Positions 1 through 10,836 of a DNA stretch of 64,000 nucleotides are shown here, one piece after another (position 1 is the stretch's first letter; the number at the start of each line of letters is the position of its first letter). A program made the translations under genes and the position numbers. Location of the stretch: contig CP141137.1 in the NCBI GenBank assembly GCA_035236585.1, positions 41,686,057 to 41,750,056 of the forward strand, written 5' to 3'. The notes below the pieces were generated by a model. The model did no database searches. It worked only from the letters and a program-made list of their open reading frames with translations, and was not told where the DNA came from. This DNA is from Warburgia ugandensis (taxonomy: Eukaryota; Streptophyta; Magnoliopsida; Canellales; Canellaceae).

Positions 1-1231
1 ATAAATCATTTACTTTTTAATAGTTAAAAACTAACCATTTTATTTGGCATATCAAAACTCTCCAAAATACATTTGGAAAAATATCTCATTTTAGAGATTT
101 CCATAACTATATTTAGTAGGTACCTTTCACTTACTAAAATTCTCATTTTCAAACATGAAGATATTGGCCATTGAACAACACATGCTGTTAATCTAAATTT
201 TCATGACTTTTTTGAAAAACATAGGAAATCAAAATTTTCCATATTACATTTAACACAAAAAATCATAATTTCTCAATATATATATATATATGTATGTATG
301 TATTTAAAAAACCAAAATATCACATTAAAGCATATCATGTATATTTTTGAAATAGCTTTAAGCTAAAATCATTAGTAAATCATGTAGGATGTCTAAAAAT
401 AGGAAAAATCACTCTCCCTCATGGCCAATTCGAAGGCCAACTAATCTAATCAATGGATTAGTTTTTCAAGAATTGATCTCCACTGTCCCTTTTTACAAAT
501 CATATTACTTTCTATCAACTAATGCATGCATATCACATAAATATATAAGAACAATACATACTTGAAAACACTTCACTATGATACGCATAGTAAGATCAAC
601 AATAAAATCTAAATTTCCAGGATCATGCTTATAATAATAAGAAATGAAATCAATCATAATGATCAAAAGCTGAAATACTATAACAAAATTTGATTCCAAT
701 ATGGTTATGACTTTGACAAATGTGTAACATGCATAACATATAAGATGAAATCAAAATGTAACAATAATTGTTTCGCAAAATGGATCTACAAACTCATGAT
801 TTGGATGGTTGAAATGTAAATCAAACTAGAACATCCATATATAATTTATATAAGTGAACTTGAGTTTGAAAACAAACTCACCCAATAGCTTAAGTCCATC
901 CATGTATGATCAATCAACGAAAGTCAAGAAAACATGATTCATCCATTAAGATTTTGGCTTGCGCATGTGTTGTGCATGGATTTCTATGATGTGCATCCCA
1001 TCAAAGCCATTCAATTTGAACTCACTACTCCTATCATGCATCTTATGCAAGATGAAGATTAATTTATCCATCGACACACTGAGGATTATGGGTGTCGCGC
1101 ATGGCTCATATCATATCTCTCATCATGTGAATGCCCCCTTTTTCCTCGTAATAAGCATAAGATAGGTACTACCATATCATAATACCCAAATCACTAATGG
1201 ATCATACAAATATTCCATAAATGAAAATATC
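1..1231. other. Unassigned AT-rich DNA interrupting the A1 5' LTR
   Basis: No coding sequence, RNA gene or recognisable element was seen. The stretch ends where sequence matching the U5 part of the 24202-26841 LTR begins, and the upstream half of that LTR is missing. The region is therefore probably the right end of an insertion into the 5' LTR that starts before the window, or the product of a deletion. It holds a short (TA)n/TGTA run near 275-300. The small open frames here have no family resemblance. Confidence 0.45.
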
Positions 1232-1852
1232 ATATTAAATCCACTCTCATCCAATCAATCATGCATACCATTCCATGTTTACATGTATGTTAATTGGGTA
1301 ATTTTCCTTTCATTGTTGTTAGTAATTTCTTTTATTTATTTTTCTGGTTTGGTTGTAGTTAGATTCCATTATTTTGCTTCATAGTCAGCTTGGAAAGTAA
1401 TTAGTTTTGTCATACTTGTTAAAATAGTTGATTTGGTTGCTTACTTTTCTTAGTTTTGCATGATATGGGAAGTCATCTATTAATGTATGTTTCCATTAGA
1501 TTAGTTGTTAATTTCATGTTTAGAAAAGTTAGTTTAGGAAATTTGATAAATAGCACTTTAGGAAAGTTTAAATTTAGAAGTTTTTAATTTAGGAAAGTTT
1601 AATTTTAGAAAGTGCATGTTTTAGGAAAGTTTTCCATTTAGCATGTTTCTTGTTTTTGCTTGGTTTCCAATTTTATGTTTTAATTTTCATTCTGAATTTA
1701 GGACAAAAATCACTTGAATATTGGCTAGGTTAGATACTTTAAAGTTGGGACCACTAAACATCACAATAGTTCACTCCTCATGGGATCAACCTCACTAGCG
1801 TACTATATTGCAAATGATTCAAGTGCTTGCAAGTTTATTTAAAGCAATAACA
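1232..1852 (+). repeat. 3' part of the A1 5' LTR
   Basis: This stretch matches 26215-26841 along its length, from the CCACTCTCATCCAAT segment to the end. Shared landmarks include several TTTAGGAAAGTTT motifs and a CTCCTCATGGGAT segment near the 3' end. The terminal CA is placed at 1851-1852, seven bases before the PBS. Only U5 and nearby sequence survive; U3 and the promoter are absent from this copy. Confidence 0.8.
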
Positions 1853-1858
1853 AGTTTT

Positions 1859-1875
1859 TGTTGCCATTGCCAAGG
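1859..1875 (+). other. Degenerate tRNA-Asp primer-binding site of A1
   Basis: Twelve of 17 bases match TGGCGCCGTTGCCGGGG, the complement of the plant tRNA-Asp 3' end used by Athila-type elements. Four of the five differences are C-to-T or G-to-A changes, as expected of an old methylated copy. Confidence 0.75.
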
Positions 1876-3100
1876 TGTTGCAACAAATTGTGTAGTGTTC
1901 TATACTTTAGGTTGTTTTCCTGTGGTCTAGGTTTAAGGTGCATTACATTAGGGTTTTCACATAATTTTGCATACTTTTTGTATTTTTTACTATTTTCCTC
2001 ATAATTAACATATTTCTTTGATTTTTGTGTAAGGAAAATTGGCAAAGGAGTGGCGATGATCTTATGGGCCACTACTTCATCATCTTATATTAGGTTTTAT
2101 TACTTTCCTAGATTAGGATTTGAGTGAAACTTGTAGTGAAGCCCATTGTAAATTACAATTTCTTTATTATTAATTTCAAATGAATTGTAATAATACATGG
2201 CAAGTGTGGGGTATGGTGGCTTACACTTGATCATCATCAACACCCTCACTCTAAGTATCTCTCACTCAAATTTTAATTTTTAGGATAATTTGTATTTAGT
2301 ATAATTTTTATATGGATGTTAGTATAATTCATCTAGATTAGGATCATTCATTAATAATTGTTGCATCTTTATTTAGGATTGTTGTATTAGATCACATATC
2401 TAACCTTGGTTGGATAGCATATAGGTTGCATTAGTTTGCTTTTGTATTGCATTACATATTTATGGCATTATGGTAGAATGAAATTAATATAAGGCCCCTA
2501 GAGGAACCCTTATAAGATAAGGATTGGATTTCATTACCAGCTACTTGGCCCACCTAAGAATCAATTAATATCCTTGTATGCCACTATCCCAACCCTTGAG
2601 TAGTAGTTTAAAATCAAGTAGAAAGAGACTTAGAGTACTCATAGGACTCTTTAAGAAGGACATGATCTATTGTCACTCCAGTGGCTTCTGAGCACTGTGG
2701 TTATAATGGGTGTCTTAAAATCCAAGTGACTTTCTCAAGCCTTCCGTTGATGTTAGTTGAGATCAAATGCCTCCTAGCTCAAGGATTGTATTAAACACTT
2801 TTCAACAAAAACTATTCGGTAAATAGTAGCCAAATCTAGAAAAAAGGAGGAGCTATCTAGATTTAGGTCTAAGAAGTTACCAACTATGTACTAAGCAAAG
2901 ATAATCAAAACATTGTCAATTAGTGCTTATTGGGATTTGACTGTGCATCATGTAGAGTTAGGGTCAGAATTTATATTAGGGCATTTAGTGTAGGATAATT
3001 TATGCAAGGGCATCTATCTTAGAACCCAAAGCTAATACCTTTTAACCTAGAAATTCAATGTAACCTAAGACAAGGAGAAAGAAACCAAGTTCCAATCCCC
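1876..3100 (+). other. A1 5' leader between PBS and gag
   Basis: This is non-coding leader of about 1.2 kb. Segments near 2130-2240 (a GTGTGGGG-type motif followed by CTTGATCATCA) recur at the same place in A2 and, inverted, in X. The second half holds the shared leader module listed separately. No conserved open frame was seen. Confidence 0.7.
2480..2900 (+). other. Shared leader module, copy 1 (A1)
   Basis: A block of about 400 bp has landmarks in fixed order: TTGGCCCA, GAAAGAGACTTAGAGT, a GTTATAATGGGTG segment, CCTTCCGTTGATGTT, AATGCCTCC, AGGATTGTATTAA, then GGAGGAGCTATCTAGA. The same series appears in the leaders of A2, X and B1 and inside the E1, E2 and E3 LTRs. It ends just before gag. 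Function is unknown; see findings. Confidence 0.75.
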
Positions 3101-4048
3101 ATGGCTGAACCACTAGCAAAAGTCATGCATAAGGCCATTAGAGATTTCTATGCACCATTACAACTCAACACCCCATCCTGCATAGCTTTACCTACTACAA
3201 TTGAAGATCACTTTGAGTTAAAGCCAAGAGTAATACAATTGCTCCCCACTTTTTATGGTCGAGACCAAGAAGACCCCTACCTAGATATTAAGGAGTTCCT
3301 TGATATTTGTACCACATTTAAGTTCTAATAGTACCAAGCAACTGGTTAGCTGTTGCGATTTCAAAGTAGAAGAGTGGTCTCTTATCTTAGAAGTGGTGGT
3401 GTAAGAAGCGCGCAATCCTCTTTATCTTGAAAGAAACTGAGTTAGCATATATGTTAGGTAAGTAAGCAGCGTAATAAGCCGGTTTTTTCCCATTTGCTCT
3501 TAAGGACAAGGCTAAATCATGGCTTAATTCCTTTGAGGTAGGTTTCATCAGTACATGGGACCAACTAGTAAGAAAGTTTTTGAACAAGTTCTTCCTTGTT
3601 CAGAAAAGAAATGCCCTTCATCATGAAATTATTAATTTCCAATAAATGGATGATGAACAAAACTACAAATGTTGGGAATGGTGGAATAAACTGTTAGAGA
3701 AATGCCCACATCATCGATTTGAAAAATGGCAGTAAGTTCAATACATCCATGAGGCATTGATGCCTCAAAATAAACAAATGATAGAAGCAATGCATTGAGG
3801 GACCCTCATGCTAAAGGATGAGAGTGAGGCTTGGGAGTTCTTTTAGACTCTAGCAGATAATCCCTAGGGATGGGATTATTTAAATAGAAGAGAGAGGAAC
3901 AACTAGGCCACTAGGAGAGGGAGTATCTATGAGATAGGAGTGCATATTGATCTATCCCATAAACTTGATTCTGTACTAGCAAAAGTAGACAAGTCTGATA
4001 GTAGAGCATACAAACTTAAAACTATGTTTCAATCCATCATGGCTACCT
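3101..4048 (+). pseudogene. gag: A1 gag, N-terminal part (broken)
   Basis: This encoded the N-terminal and core capsid region of an Athila-type Gag, which would form the particle that packages element RNA. The start at 3101 opens with M-A-E-P and reads 75 codons, including the motif GRDQEDPYLDIKEF, to a stop at 3326. Downstream, 3487-3720 still reads as core capsid sequence (for example DKAKSWLNS and LLEKCPHH), with further stops and frame changes. A2 has a matching start at 58537, which supports this ATG. The frame is split by E1: TACCT at 4044-4048 is repeated at 8755-8759, after which gag resumes. Confidence 0.8.
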
Positions 4049-4286
4049 TGTAATAACCCCCATTTTTTTTTTAATTGATTGAGAAAAATCAATAAAGTTT
4101 GAGTTTTAGATATTTCGGGCTGAAATATTAGGGTTATTTAAAATATACTTTTTATAAAAGTATAATAAAATCATAAGACATGTAAAATTGAAATTAAACT
4201 TAGCAAACCCTTCAAAATGACTGTAAGCACGACAAATTTCGAATTCGGATGAGAAATCCTTAAGTTTTTCATTTTTTGGACAAAAA

Positions 4287-4308
4287 GGGTAAAATAGTAA
4301 TTTTACCC
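4287..4308 (+). promoter_or_regulatory. U3 palindrome of E1
   Basis: GGGTAAAAT and ATTTTACCC form a perfect 9-bp inverted repeat around a 4-base spacer (AGTA). It lies about 350 bp upstream of the TATA box. E3 keeps an equally perfect copy (17010-17031); E2 and D have decayed versions. Confidence 0.6.
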
Positions 4309-4465
4309 AAAAATCAAAATATTCCAAAAATCAAAATATGAAACATCAAAATTTAGAATGTACTGAGAAATATGAATCCAACGCCACTAAGTACACTCAA
4401 ATCCGAGATCATGGGAATAAAACCCAAAGTTTTATGCATAAAGGGCAAACGGACTTTTACACCAT

Positions 4466-4498
4466 GTGGGGCCCACATGGGGCCCACATGGGGACCAC
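4466..4498 (+). promoter_or_regulatory. Three tandem 11-bp TCP-like sites upstream of E1 TATA
   Basis: Three 11-bp units, GTGGGGCCCAC, ATGGGGCCCAC and ATGGGGACCAC, lie head to tail about 160 bp upstream of the TATA box. The first two contain GGGCCCAC and the third contains GTGGTCCC on the other strand; both fit known TCP-factor consensus sites (GGNCCCAC, GTGGNCCC). Binding is inferred. Confidence 0.5.
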
Positions 4499-4654
4499 CA
4501 CGTCCCCAACAACCACTTTGATCAGCAGCCCATGTGAAACATGGGTCAACAAAGATCAGCTAGTCATGGGTTAGGTATGGGAGCATTAAAGACTTTCATG
4601 CCATTTTATATTAAAAAATACATATTATAATCATGAAAAAAGACCCAAAATGCC

Positions 4655-4662
4655 TATAAATA
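4655..4662 (+). promoter_or_regulatory. TATA box of E1 LTR
   Basis: TATAAATA, preceded by CC and followed by an A/C-rich stretch, lies about 600 bp inside the LTR. The same octamer is at the matching position in E2 (20272-20279, -) and E3 (16686-16693, -), and a similar box is in D. Transcription would start about 30 bp downstream. Confidence 0.65.
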
Positions 4663-5269
4663 CAACCCCAAAAATCTTCCAAAAATCCTCATACAATCCC
4701 CACGAAATTATCTTCAATCCCCTTGAAAAATTAGATCTAGAACTCCTCTCAAAACCCCAAAATTTCCAAGAGCTAAATCTCTTTCCAATTTGTCTTCCTT
4801 TTAGATTAGAACAAGAGACCTAAATTCAATTAGGCACTCTGTTCTAGATCTAATTTCATCAATTCCACCGTCCAAAACATCCCAACACATCTATTCTACA
4901 AAATCCCCAAAGAAATTTCAAGATCCAACGGTTCAAACAACGATTTACGCGAAAGGTGGATTTTAGGCTATATCGTCATCAACGAGGTATTTTTTTAATT
5001 GGGCATGTAAATCAAGTTTTCTCCTCAATCAAGTAAGTGGAAATCCTTTTCCTATATTTTTAGTAATGTTTTATGTAATTTTTATTTTACCTGTAATTAA
5101 TTTTGATAATAAAAAGATAAAAATAAAGTAAACAACAGAACCCTTAATTAGGGATGATGGAGTGCTCAGATGAGAAATCTGACCTACTCAATCGATCCGT
5201 ATGGGTCCAAAACCTCTAGGGTAGAAGTTTCATCAAAATCAGAGACCTTTGGGCCCTCAATTGCAAGAG

Positions 5270-5620
5270 GATTGATTGGACGGCCCGTAATGGACCGTCC
5301 GATCTCCGTATCAGACGACGCCCACGTGACGCACCGTCGGAACGGCGCGCGTGCGATACGCGTGGAGCGTCTGCTCGCGCACGGAAGGCGCGCGTCCGTC
5401 CCAAAGGACGAGCGGACGCGCCCGCCGATGCCCGGCGCAGGCGCGCGGACGACCGGGCTCCGCTCGTCCGTCCGCGTCGTGGACGTCCCGCGCGCGCGTC
5501 GATTTCGTCCCCAGCGGACGCGCCCGACGACGCCCGGGTCTGCTCCGCCGTTCGTTCCGCCCGTCGTTCCGCCGCCCGACTACTCCGGGGCTGTCCTTTC
5601 CTTGGGCCCGTGACAAATCT
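5270..5620 (+). other. GC- and CpG-rich cassette within E1
   Basis: This stretch of about 350 bp is strongly GC-rich and dense in CpG, in sharp contrast to its flanks. It contains a direct repeat of about 27 bp starting at 5411 and again at 5513 (AGCGGACGCGCCCG then a GCCCGG ending). Several long open frames on both strands arise because GC-rich DNA lacks stop codons; they overlap each other and match nothing I recognise. E2 and E3 hold different sequence at the same LTR position. Confidence 0.7.
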
Positions 5621-6459
5621 AGGCCCTAGAAGGACCGTGAACTTCCAGATCAATTCTGAGTCATCTCGAACTCCAAATTGAGATCGGAAAGAAGCTATGG
5701 AAAGCTTAAAACCTCTATTTTCTTATGGAATAATAAAAATGTCATGTTATTCAATAAAAACTTTCTGTATTTAAGAATTAAGTTTCCAATTACATTGATT
5801 TTCAAGATTCGAGATGATCGTATCTTAAACATGTTTTAATAATGATCTAATACTGAAATAAAGTTATATCTATGTTTAAATTGGATATATATGAGATATA
5901 TTAAGGGATCTACCCTTTATGATTGAAAACCCAAAAAAATACAAAGGGACCCACTTGATCAATGAGATCAAGTGTGATCGATCCTTGGGATGGAAAGAAT
6001 AACTGCTTATATGATGAAATCCAAGGAAATCAGTGATGGATTATGATAAAAATAGATCAATGTGATCTTTTGACCTTAATAGAGAAAATTCTCTAAATAT
6101 AACTAAAGTCCTTAATCAAAGGCAAAGATCTAAGATCAAATGGTTGGATCATAAGTAAAGGTTTCTAAAAATGTAAATCTAATTGGGCTTCATTTATGTT
6201 ATTATGTTATAAAGCATGCTAGTATAACATTTAGAGTTTATGTGTTCATTCTTATCATAAGTTGCTAGAGTTAATTTAAGTACCTTGCCTCATTTTCATT
6301 TAATGTTAAATTAAGTAGTTTTATGCTTTAAATTTATAATTCATTTATAGTTGAATGTTAGTAGTAGATTTACTTGTTATGAGATAAAGAGCATAAAACA
6401 TCAAAAAATGCATTCTAATGAGAAAGTAGAGTTTCATGACACAAATAAGAATGGAGTAC

Positions 6460-6905
6460 TTTGGACTTAATTAGTAAGGGCTATAGTTAGTAGGACAATA
6501 TAAGGATTATCAAATCCTTGGCCCAAATTAGGAAAAGAATAATAAACCCCATGAATGACATTATAAATATTCATGGACTTAATTAAAATCCATTAGAAAG
6601 AGTACTTAGAGTAAACATGCTTATAGGAACCTTATGAAAGGTTGAGCTATGGTCATTCTAGTTGAATGATGAACATAGTGGTTAAGGGGGTTATCTAATA
6701 GAGCCTCGCTCTTCCCCTACCTTCTGCTGACGTTTAGAGGTCTAAACGCCTCCCTTACATGAGGATTGAAGTAATCCACTTTGTGTTCACCCATTCACTA
6801 GTAAGCCTTAGCCAATTGGAAATAAGAGGAGTAGCCTAGACTTAGGCTTGAATAAGCTACCTTCAATCAAGACATTAACTCGGTTGAATAATAATAATAA
6901 GAGCA
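6460..6905 (+). other. Shared leader module, copy 2 (inside E1 LTR)
   Basis: Landmarks are in the same order as in the Athila-type leaders: AAGGATTATCAAATCCTTGG, GAAAGAGTACTTAGAGT, GGTTAAGGGGGTTATCTA, CCTTCTGCTGACGTTTAG, AAACGCCTCCC, GAGGATTGAAGTAA and GGAGTAGCCTAGACTTAGG. It lies about 1.8 kb downstream of the TATA box in sense orientation and ends near a short ATA microsatellite (about 6884-6900). Confidence 0.7.
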
Positions 6906-8318
6906 TAAAAGGTTAGTAAATTACCTCAACCCTAATAAAAAAACAAGAAGAAAGATAAGGACGATCAAACAAGATCCATTAGATCTTGGATGATCAAGAA
7001 CAATAAGAATAAGAACACTATATTGTACTTAGTATGTATGTTTAGTAGTATACTTATTATAGTTCATTAGATTAGATAATCCAAACCCTTGATCAAAGGT
7101 GATTCAAGGAAGAAAACCAAGATCATCCTCCATAGGGATGATCCAAGAACTGAACTTAGATCAAAGAAGAACTAGATGATAGAAGATCTAAGACCTTGAT
7201 CTTTATCAACATGAGTAGATTGTCAATCAAAGGATCTATGAAAGATCAAGATCAAGGAGATGAACATACAAAGACTTAGAGATAGAAAAATACTTAGATA
7301 TGAATGATCTAAAGATCATTCTAAACATCAGATCTAGTGATCAATAGGATTGTTCATAATTTATATATTGACAATATGTATGGATGTACAGATTACATAC
7401 ATCGGTCAAGATCATGGAAGTTTGGGGAAAAGAGATCAATCCTTAAAGGTAGGAGGATTTGATTAATGCATTTACATGAGATATTCATGATTGTACTCAT
7501 GATCTTATGTTGACAAGAGTAATGATAATACTTGCAGTAAATCTCTTGAAAACCTTATGATCCAACCAAACACCTATAAGATGGTTAAGGACTAAACTAT
7601 AAGTGAATAGGGAACTGTAAAATATTTCAGCCCTAAGTAACAGACATATGGTCTGATATATATGCAATCTATTTTACATACAAGCTTGGAGGCTTGTGAG
7701 TTTGTTTTAATAGGCATGAGCCTAGGGGATGCTATTGCTAGAGGAGTTATGAGGGTTTGGCCACCCGCTCCTTGAAATTTGATGATATGATGATACCTTG
7801 CCCAATGAGAGGCTAAAAGCTCGTGGTGGCAATTATGGGAAGGCCACCACCTGTGGAAAGTCTTGCCCTCTCATACGGGCAGTGACATAATATTTTCCAC
7901 CGTGGTATCACAGAACAGGCGCTATCCGAGCGCGCTAGTACGGATCGGCAAAGATAAAGCAACCTTTCTCGATTATTTTGCACTATGATGCATATGGAAA
8001 CAGTGCATAGTGAAATGCCTTATGTTATAGCATAATGAAATGCTAGGTAATTGTATATTACCAATGTTTCCCAAGAAGGGAAATTAAAGATGAGATTAGT
8101 GTAATACTAAATTCTCAAAATGAAGAGAATTGATCACTTAATTGGGAATGATATTTGACTATTTTCACAAATTTAATTGATTTACCCATGAAGGGTATGT
8201 ATGTATATAGATATACATAACTTACAAAGTAAAGAGTATGTTTGAGGATAATGAGATTATGAAGGATTGGAATTACATTGTCAATTATTATGTTTCTTGA
8301 ATCCCCTACCAAGATTGC

Positions 8319-8347
8319 CGAGATATTGTACTTGTTGCAATATCTCG
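8319..8347 (+). other. Conserved hairpin of E-type LTR (E1 copy)
   Basis: CGAGATATTG (8319-8328) and CAATATCTCG (8338-8347) form a perfect 10-bp stem with a 9-base loop, about 410 bp from the LTR 3' end. The neighbouring CCTACCAAG is also conserved. E2, E3 and E4 have the same hairpin with paired base changes. Confidence 0.65.
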
Positions 8348-8759
8348 CATCCGTGGAAGGAGACTTAGGAGCCGAAGACTATATAAGACTTGAAGAGAAT
8401 AATCAATCAGGGTATACCTTGAAGACATGTATTTTTATTTGTTGAGAGTTTTATTGTATGGTGAGCTTGAGTTTTGGATTATGTAATTTGGACAAGTATT
8501 GTACTAGATTTGGTCAGATCATGAACCACTGGATGGATCCTGGAGTTTAATAAAAGTATATTCCTTCAATGGAATTTTATTTTGTACACAAATTGTACTT
8601 ATGTTATGTATGAAGTGGTGACTTGGGTTTTCAAAACAAGTTCTAAAGAAAAGAATTTCCGCTGCTTTGTTTTGCGAAAAAATTTTACACTCTTAAGGGC
8701 CCTGCCTTTCAAAATACTTTACAAATCATGTTTTCAAAAACCCGGGTCGTCACATACCT

Positions 8760-9445
8760 CATCCCTTAAACCTCCACAATAGATTTGTGATATATATTCT
8801 AGCCCAGCCCATATAACCACATCTTGTCCATCAAATAAAGTACTGCACGACTATCCATCAAATAAAGTACTAAATGACTATCTTGTTGATTGGGTCAATG
8901 CATATCACCAATCTAGCAATAGCCCATATTTTAAGACCTAGAACCTTGTATGGGCTAGGCATCCCAACTTTTCCTAGTCAAAAAATAACTACCAAGGGAG
9001 ACCATTTATGAATCCCCCTGCTCAAAACTTTCCTCATAAAACTAAAGTTCCCCAGTAGCCACCTGGCTTTCAACAACCTTAGCAACAAAAGAAAACTGTC
9101 TTTAGTACAAAACATCCACACCATGCTTGAGAAACTTTTAAAAGATAATGACGACAATCAAAAGGCCTTACACCAATTTTAAAATGATAGTGGACATTTA
9201 GTCGATGTTAGCCCTTAAGCAATAGCTAAGTTGGATATGCAGGTAAGCCAATTGTTAGCTAAACGACATAATAGAGGAAAGGGTCAATTCCCTAGTTAAC
9301 CCATCCCTAACCCGAAGGGCCAATTTGAGATAAGGTCAAGTTCTCAAAACCTTAACCCTCATGAGCATGCCAAGTCTATAACCACCCTTAGGAGCTGTTG
9401 TCGGATTGATAACAAAAGAAAGCGTTCCTCATCAAGCAGGTAAGA
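8760..9445 (+). pseudogene. gag: A1 gag, C-terminal part with degenerate zinc knuckle
   Basis: Gag resumes after E1 with S-L-K-P-P-Q and an RNA-binding knuckle of the C-x2-C-x4-H-x4-C type. The first Cys, the His and the last Cys are readable, but the second Cys codon now reads Tyr. Downstream is a proline/glutamine-rich tail and a segment reading P-I-P-N-P-K-G-Q-F-E. Several in-frame stops are present. Compared with A2, about 240 bp between the gag end and protease are missing near 9410-9425. Confidence 0.7.
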
Positions 9446-9960
9446 TCTTTGATTCAACACAAGACCCTATTGAAGTTTAAAGACCTAGGATATCCCAACA
9501 TTTCCTACATTATTGGAGATCATGTCATAAATAGTGAATTACTTGACCTAGGGGTGAGTGTTAACTTGTTGCCATACTTTGTCTATGAGCAACTAAGACT
9601 TGGTGAGTTAAAACCAACCACTACCATGCTACAATTAGTGGATAGATCTATTCAGATACCCTATGGTTTGGTTGTAGATGTCTTGATACAGGTGGACCAG
9701 TATTAATTGTATGAAGTTAAGCTAAATGTATTTAATGTCGGCCAATAACATTTAGCCCTTGATGATTCTTGCAATGTCAATTTGATCAAGAGTTTAATTA
9801 ATGAAATTCATCCACCATTGTCCATCTCTAACCTAGTAGAGGCTTGTCTCATGCACTTTAATGGAGAATTTTATATAAACAAGTCTATTGAGGAGGTAAA
9901 CAACCTTTTGGAGGCTCTTCCAATGATGGATACCTCTAAGTGATGTCCTTATGTGGAACT
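9446..9960 (+). pseudogene. pol: A1 aspartic protease remnant
   Basis: This encoded the retropepsin-like protease that would cut the Gag-Pol polyprotein. An open frame of 85 codons (9449-9706) contains LLDLGVSVNLLPY; the D-L-G triplet stands where plant gypsy proteases have D-S/T/L-G, and the following hydrophobic residues fit the family. The frame then hits a stop, and sequence continues with further breaks into the RT linker. X and A2 contain the same region (51403-51600, minus; 60230-60420, plus). Confidence 0.75.
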
Positions 9961-10504
9961 ACTCTCACCTTCTAAATCTGTCCCCATACCCTCGATAGAG
10001 CAACCACCATCTCTGGACTTAAAACCCTTGCTTGACAACTTGAAATATTCCTACCTAGGCTCAAATGAAACTTTACATGTGATAACAACATCATATTTAG
10101 ATAATGAATAGGAGGGTAAGCTTTTAAATGTCCTTAAGGAACATAAAACTTTTATAAGGTGGATGATAGTAGACATAAAATGGATTGGTCCAACCGTCTA
10201 CATGCATAGGATACACCTTGAAGAAAATGCAAAACCTTCTAGGGAAACACAAAGATGACTTAATCCCCACATGAAAGACATTGTCAGAGATGATGACCTA
10301 AAGCTTTTAGATGTTGTTGTTTATATATCCTATCTCTGATAATACTTGGGCTAGCCCCATTCAAGTTGTACCCAAGAAATTCGGGATCACGATAGTAAAC
10401 AATGAAGATAATGAGTTAGTACCCACCCACATGACCATCAGTTGGGGAGTTTGAATTGACTATTGAAAGTTGAACATGGTCATGAGGAAAGATCACTTAC
10501 CTCT
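9961..10504 (+). pseudogene. pol: A1 RT, N-terminal part, cut by E2
   Basis: The sequence reads as the start of an Athila-type reverse transcriptase: a linker ending in LLDNLKYSYLG, then MHRIHLEENAKPS and a VQVVPKK segment, with stops and small frame changes. It breaks at codons for K-D-H-L-P-L, where E2 inserted. CCTCT (10500-10504) is repeated at 20843-20847, and reading resumes there with P-F-I-D-Q-M. Confidence 0.8.
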
Positions 10505-10806
10505 TGTGATGACCAAGGTTTTTGTAACACATTTTGTAATACATTTTCTAATACATAACATAAGTGGAATTTTTGTATAAGATAAAATTCCAAAATCCAT
10601 CCAATGGTTCACAGTACAGCCTAAATCCATTACAATACTTGTCAAAATTACATAATCCGAAACTCAAAGCTCACCATGCAATGAAACTCTCATTACAATA
10701 CAATACTCTCAAACAAACAAAAAAATACATGTCTTCAAGGTGTATACCTTGATGATTATTCTCTTTTACAGTCTTGAGCTCCTAACTCTCTTTCCCTATA
10801 TCTGAA

Positions 10807-10836
10807 ATATTATAAACATTGAAACATTTATAATAT
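10807..10836 (-). other. Conserved hairpin of E-type LTR (E2 copy)
   Basis: ATATTATAAA (10807-10816) pairs perfectly with TTTATAATAT (10827-10836) around a 10-base loop. One stem pair that is G-C in E1 and E3 is A-T here, so both sides changed. Confidence 0.6.

Larger units (their letters stand above)
4049..8754 (+). mobile_element. E1, LTR-only insertion (probable 4.7-kb solo LTR)
   Basis: The insertion begins TGTAATAACCCC and ends GGGTCGTCACA, flanked by TACCT on both sides (4044-4048 and 8755-8759). It contains a TATA box, a U3 palindrome, a GC-rich cassette and the shared leader module, but no PBS, purine tract or pol remnant. The length of 4706 bp is almost identical to E2 after E3 is removed (4703 bp), so this is probably one complete LTR left after LTR-LTR recombination. 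The TGTAAYRACC-type start occurs in several plant gypsy lineages; Tekay/Del is a candidate, not shown. A non-autonomous element without coding sequence is the alternative. Confidence 0.8.

Noticed and set aside
5170..5653. Four overlapping open frames of 92-147 codons on both strands, looking like a gene
   Set aside because: They coincide with a GC-rich block in which stop codons are rare, overlap on opposite strands, are Arg/Pro-rich without a motif, and lie inside an LTR.
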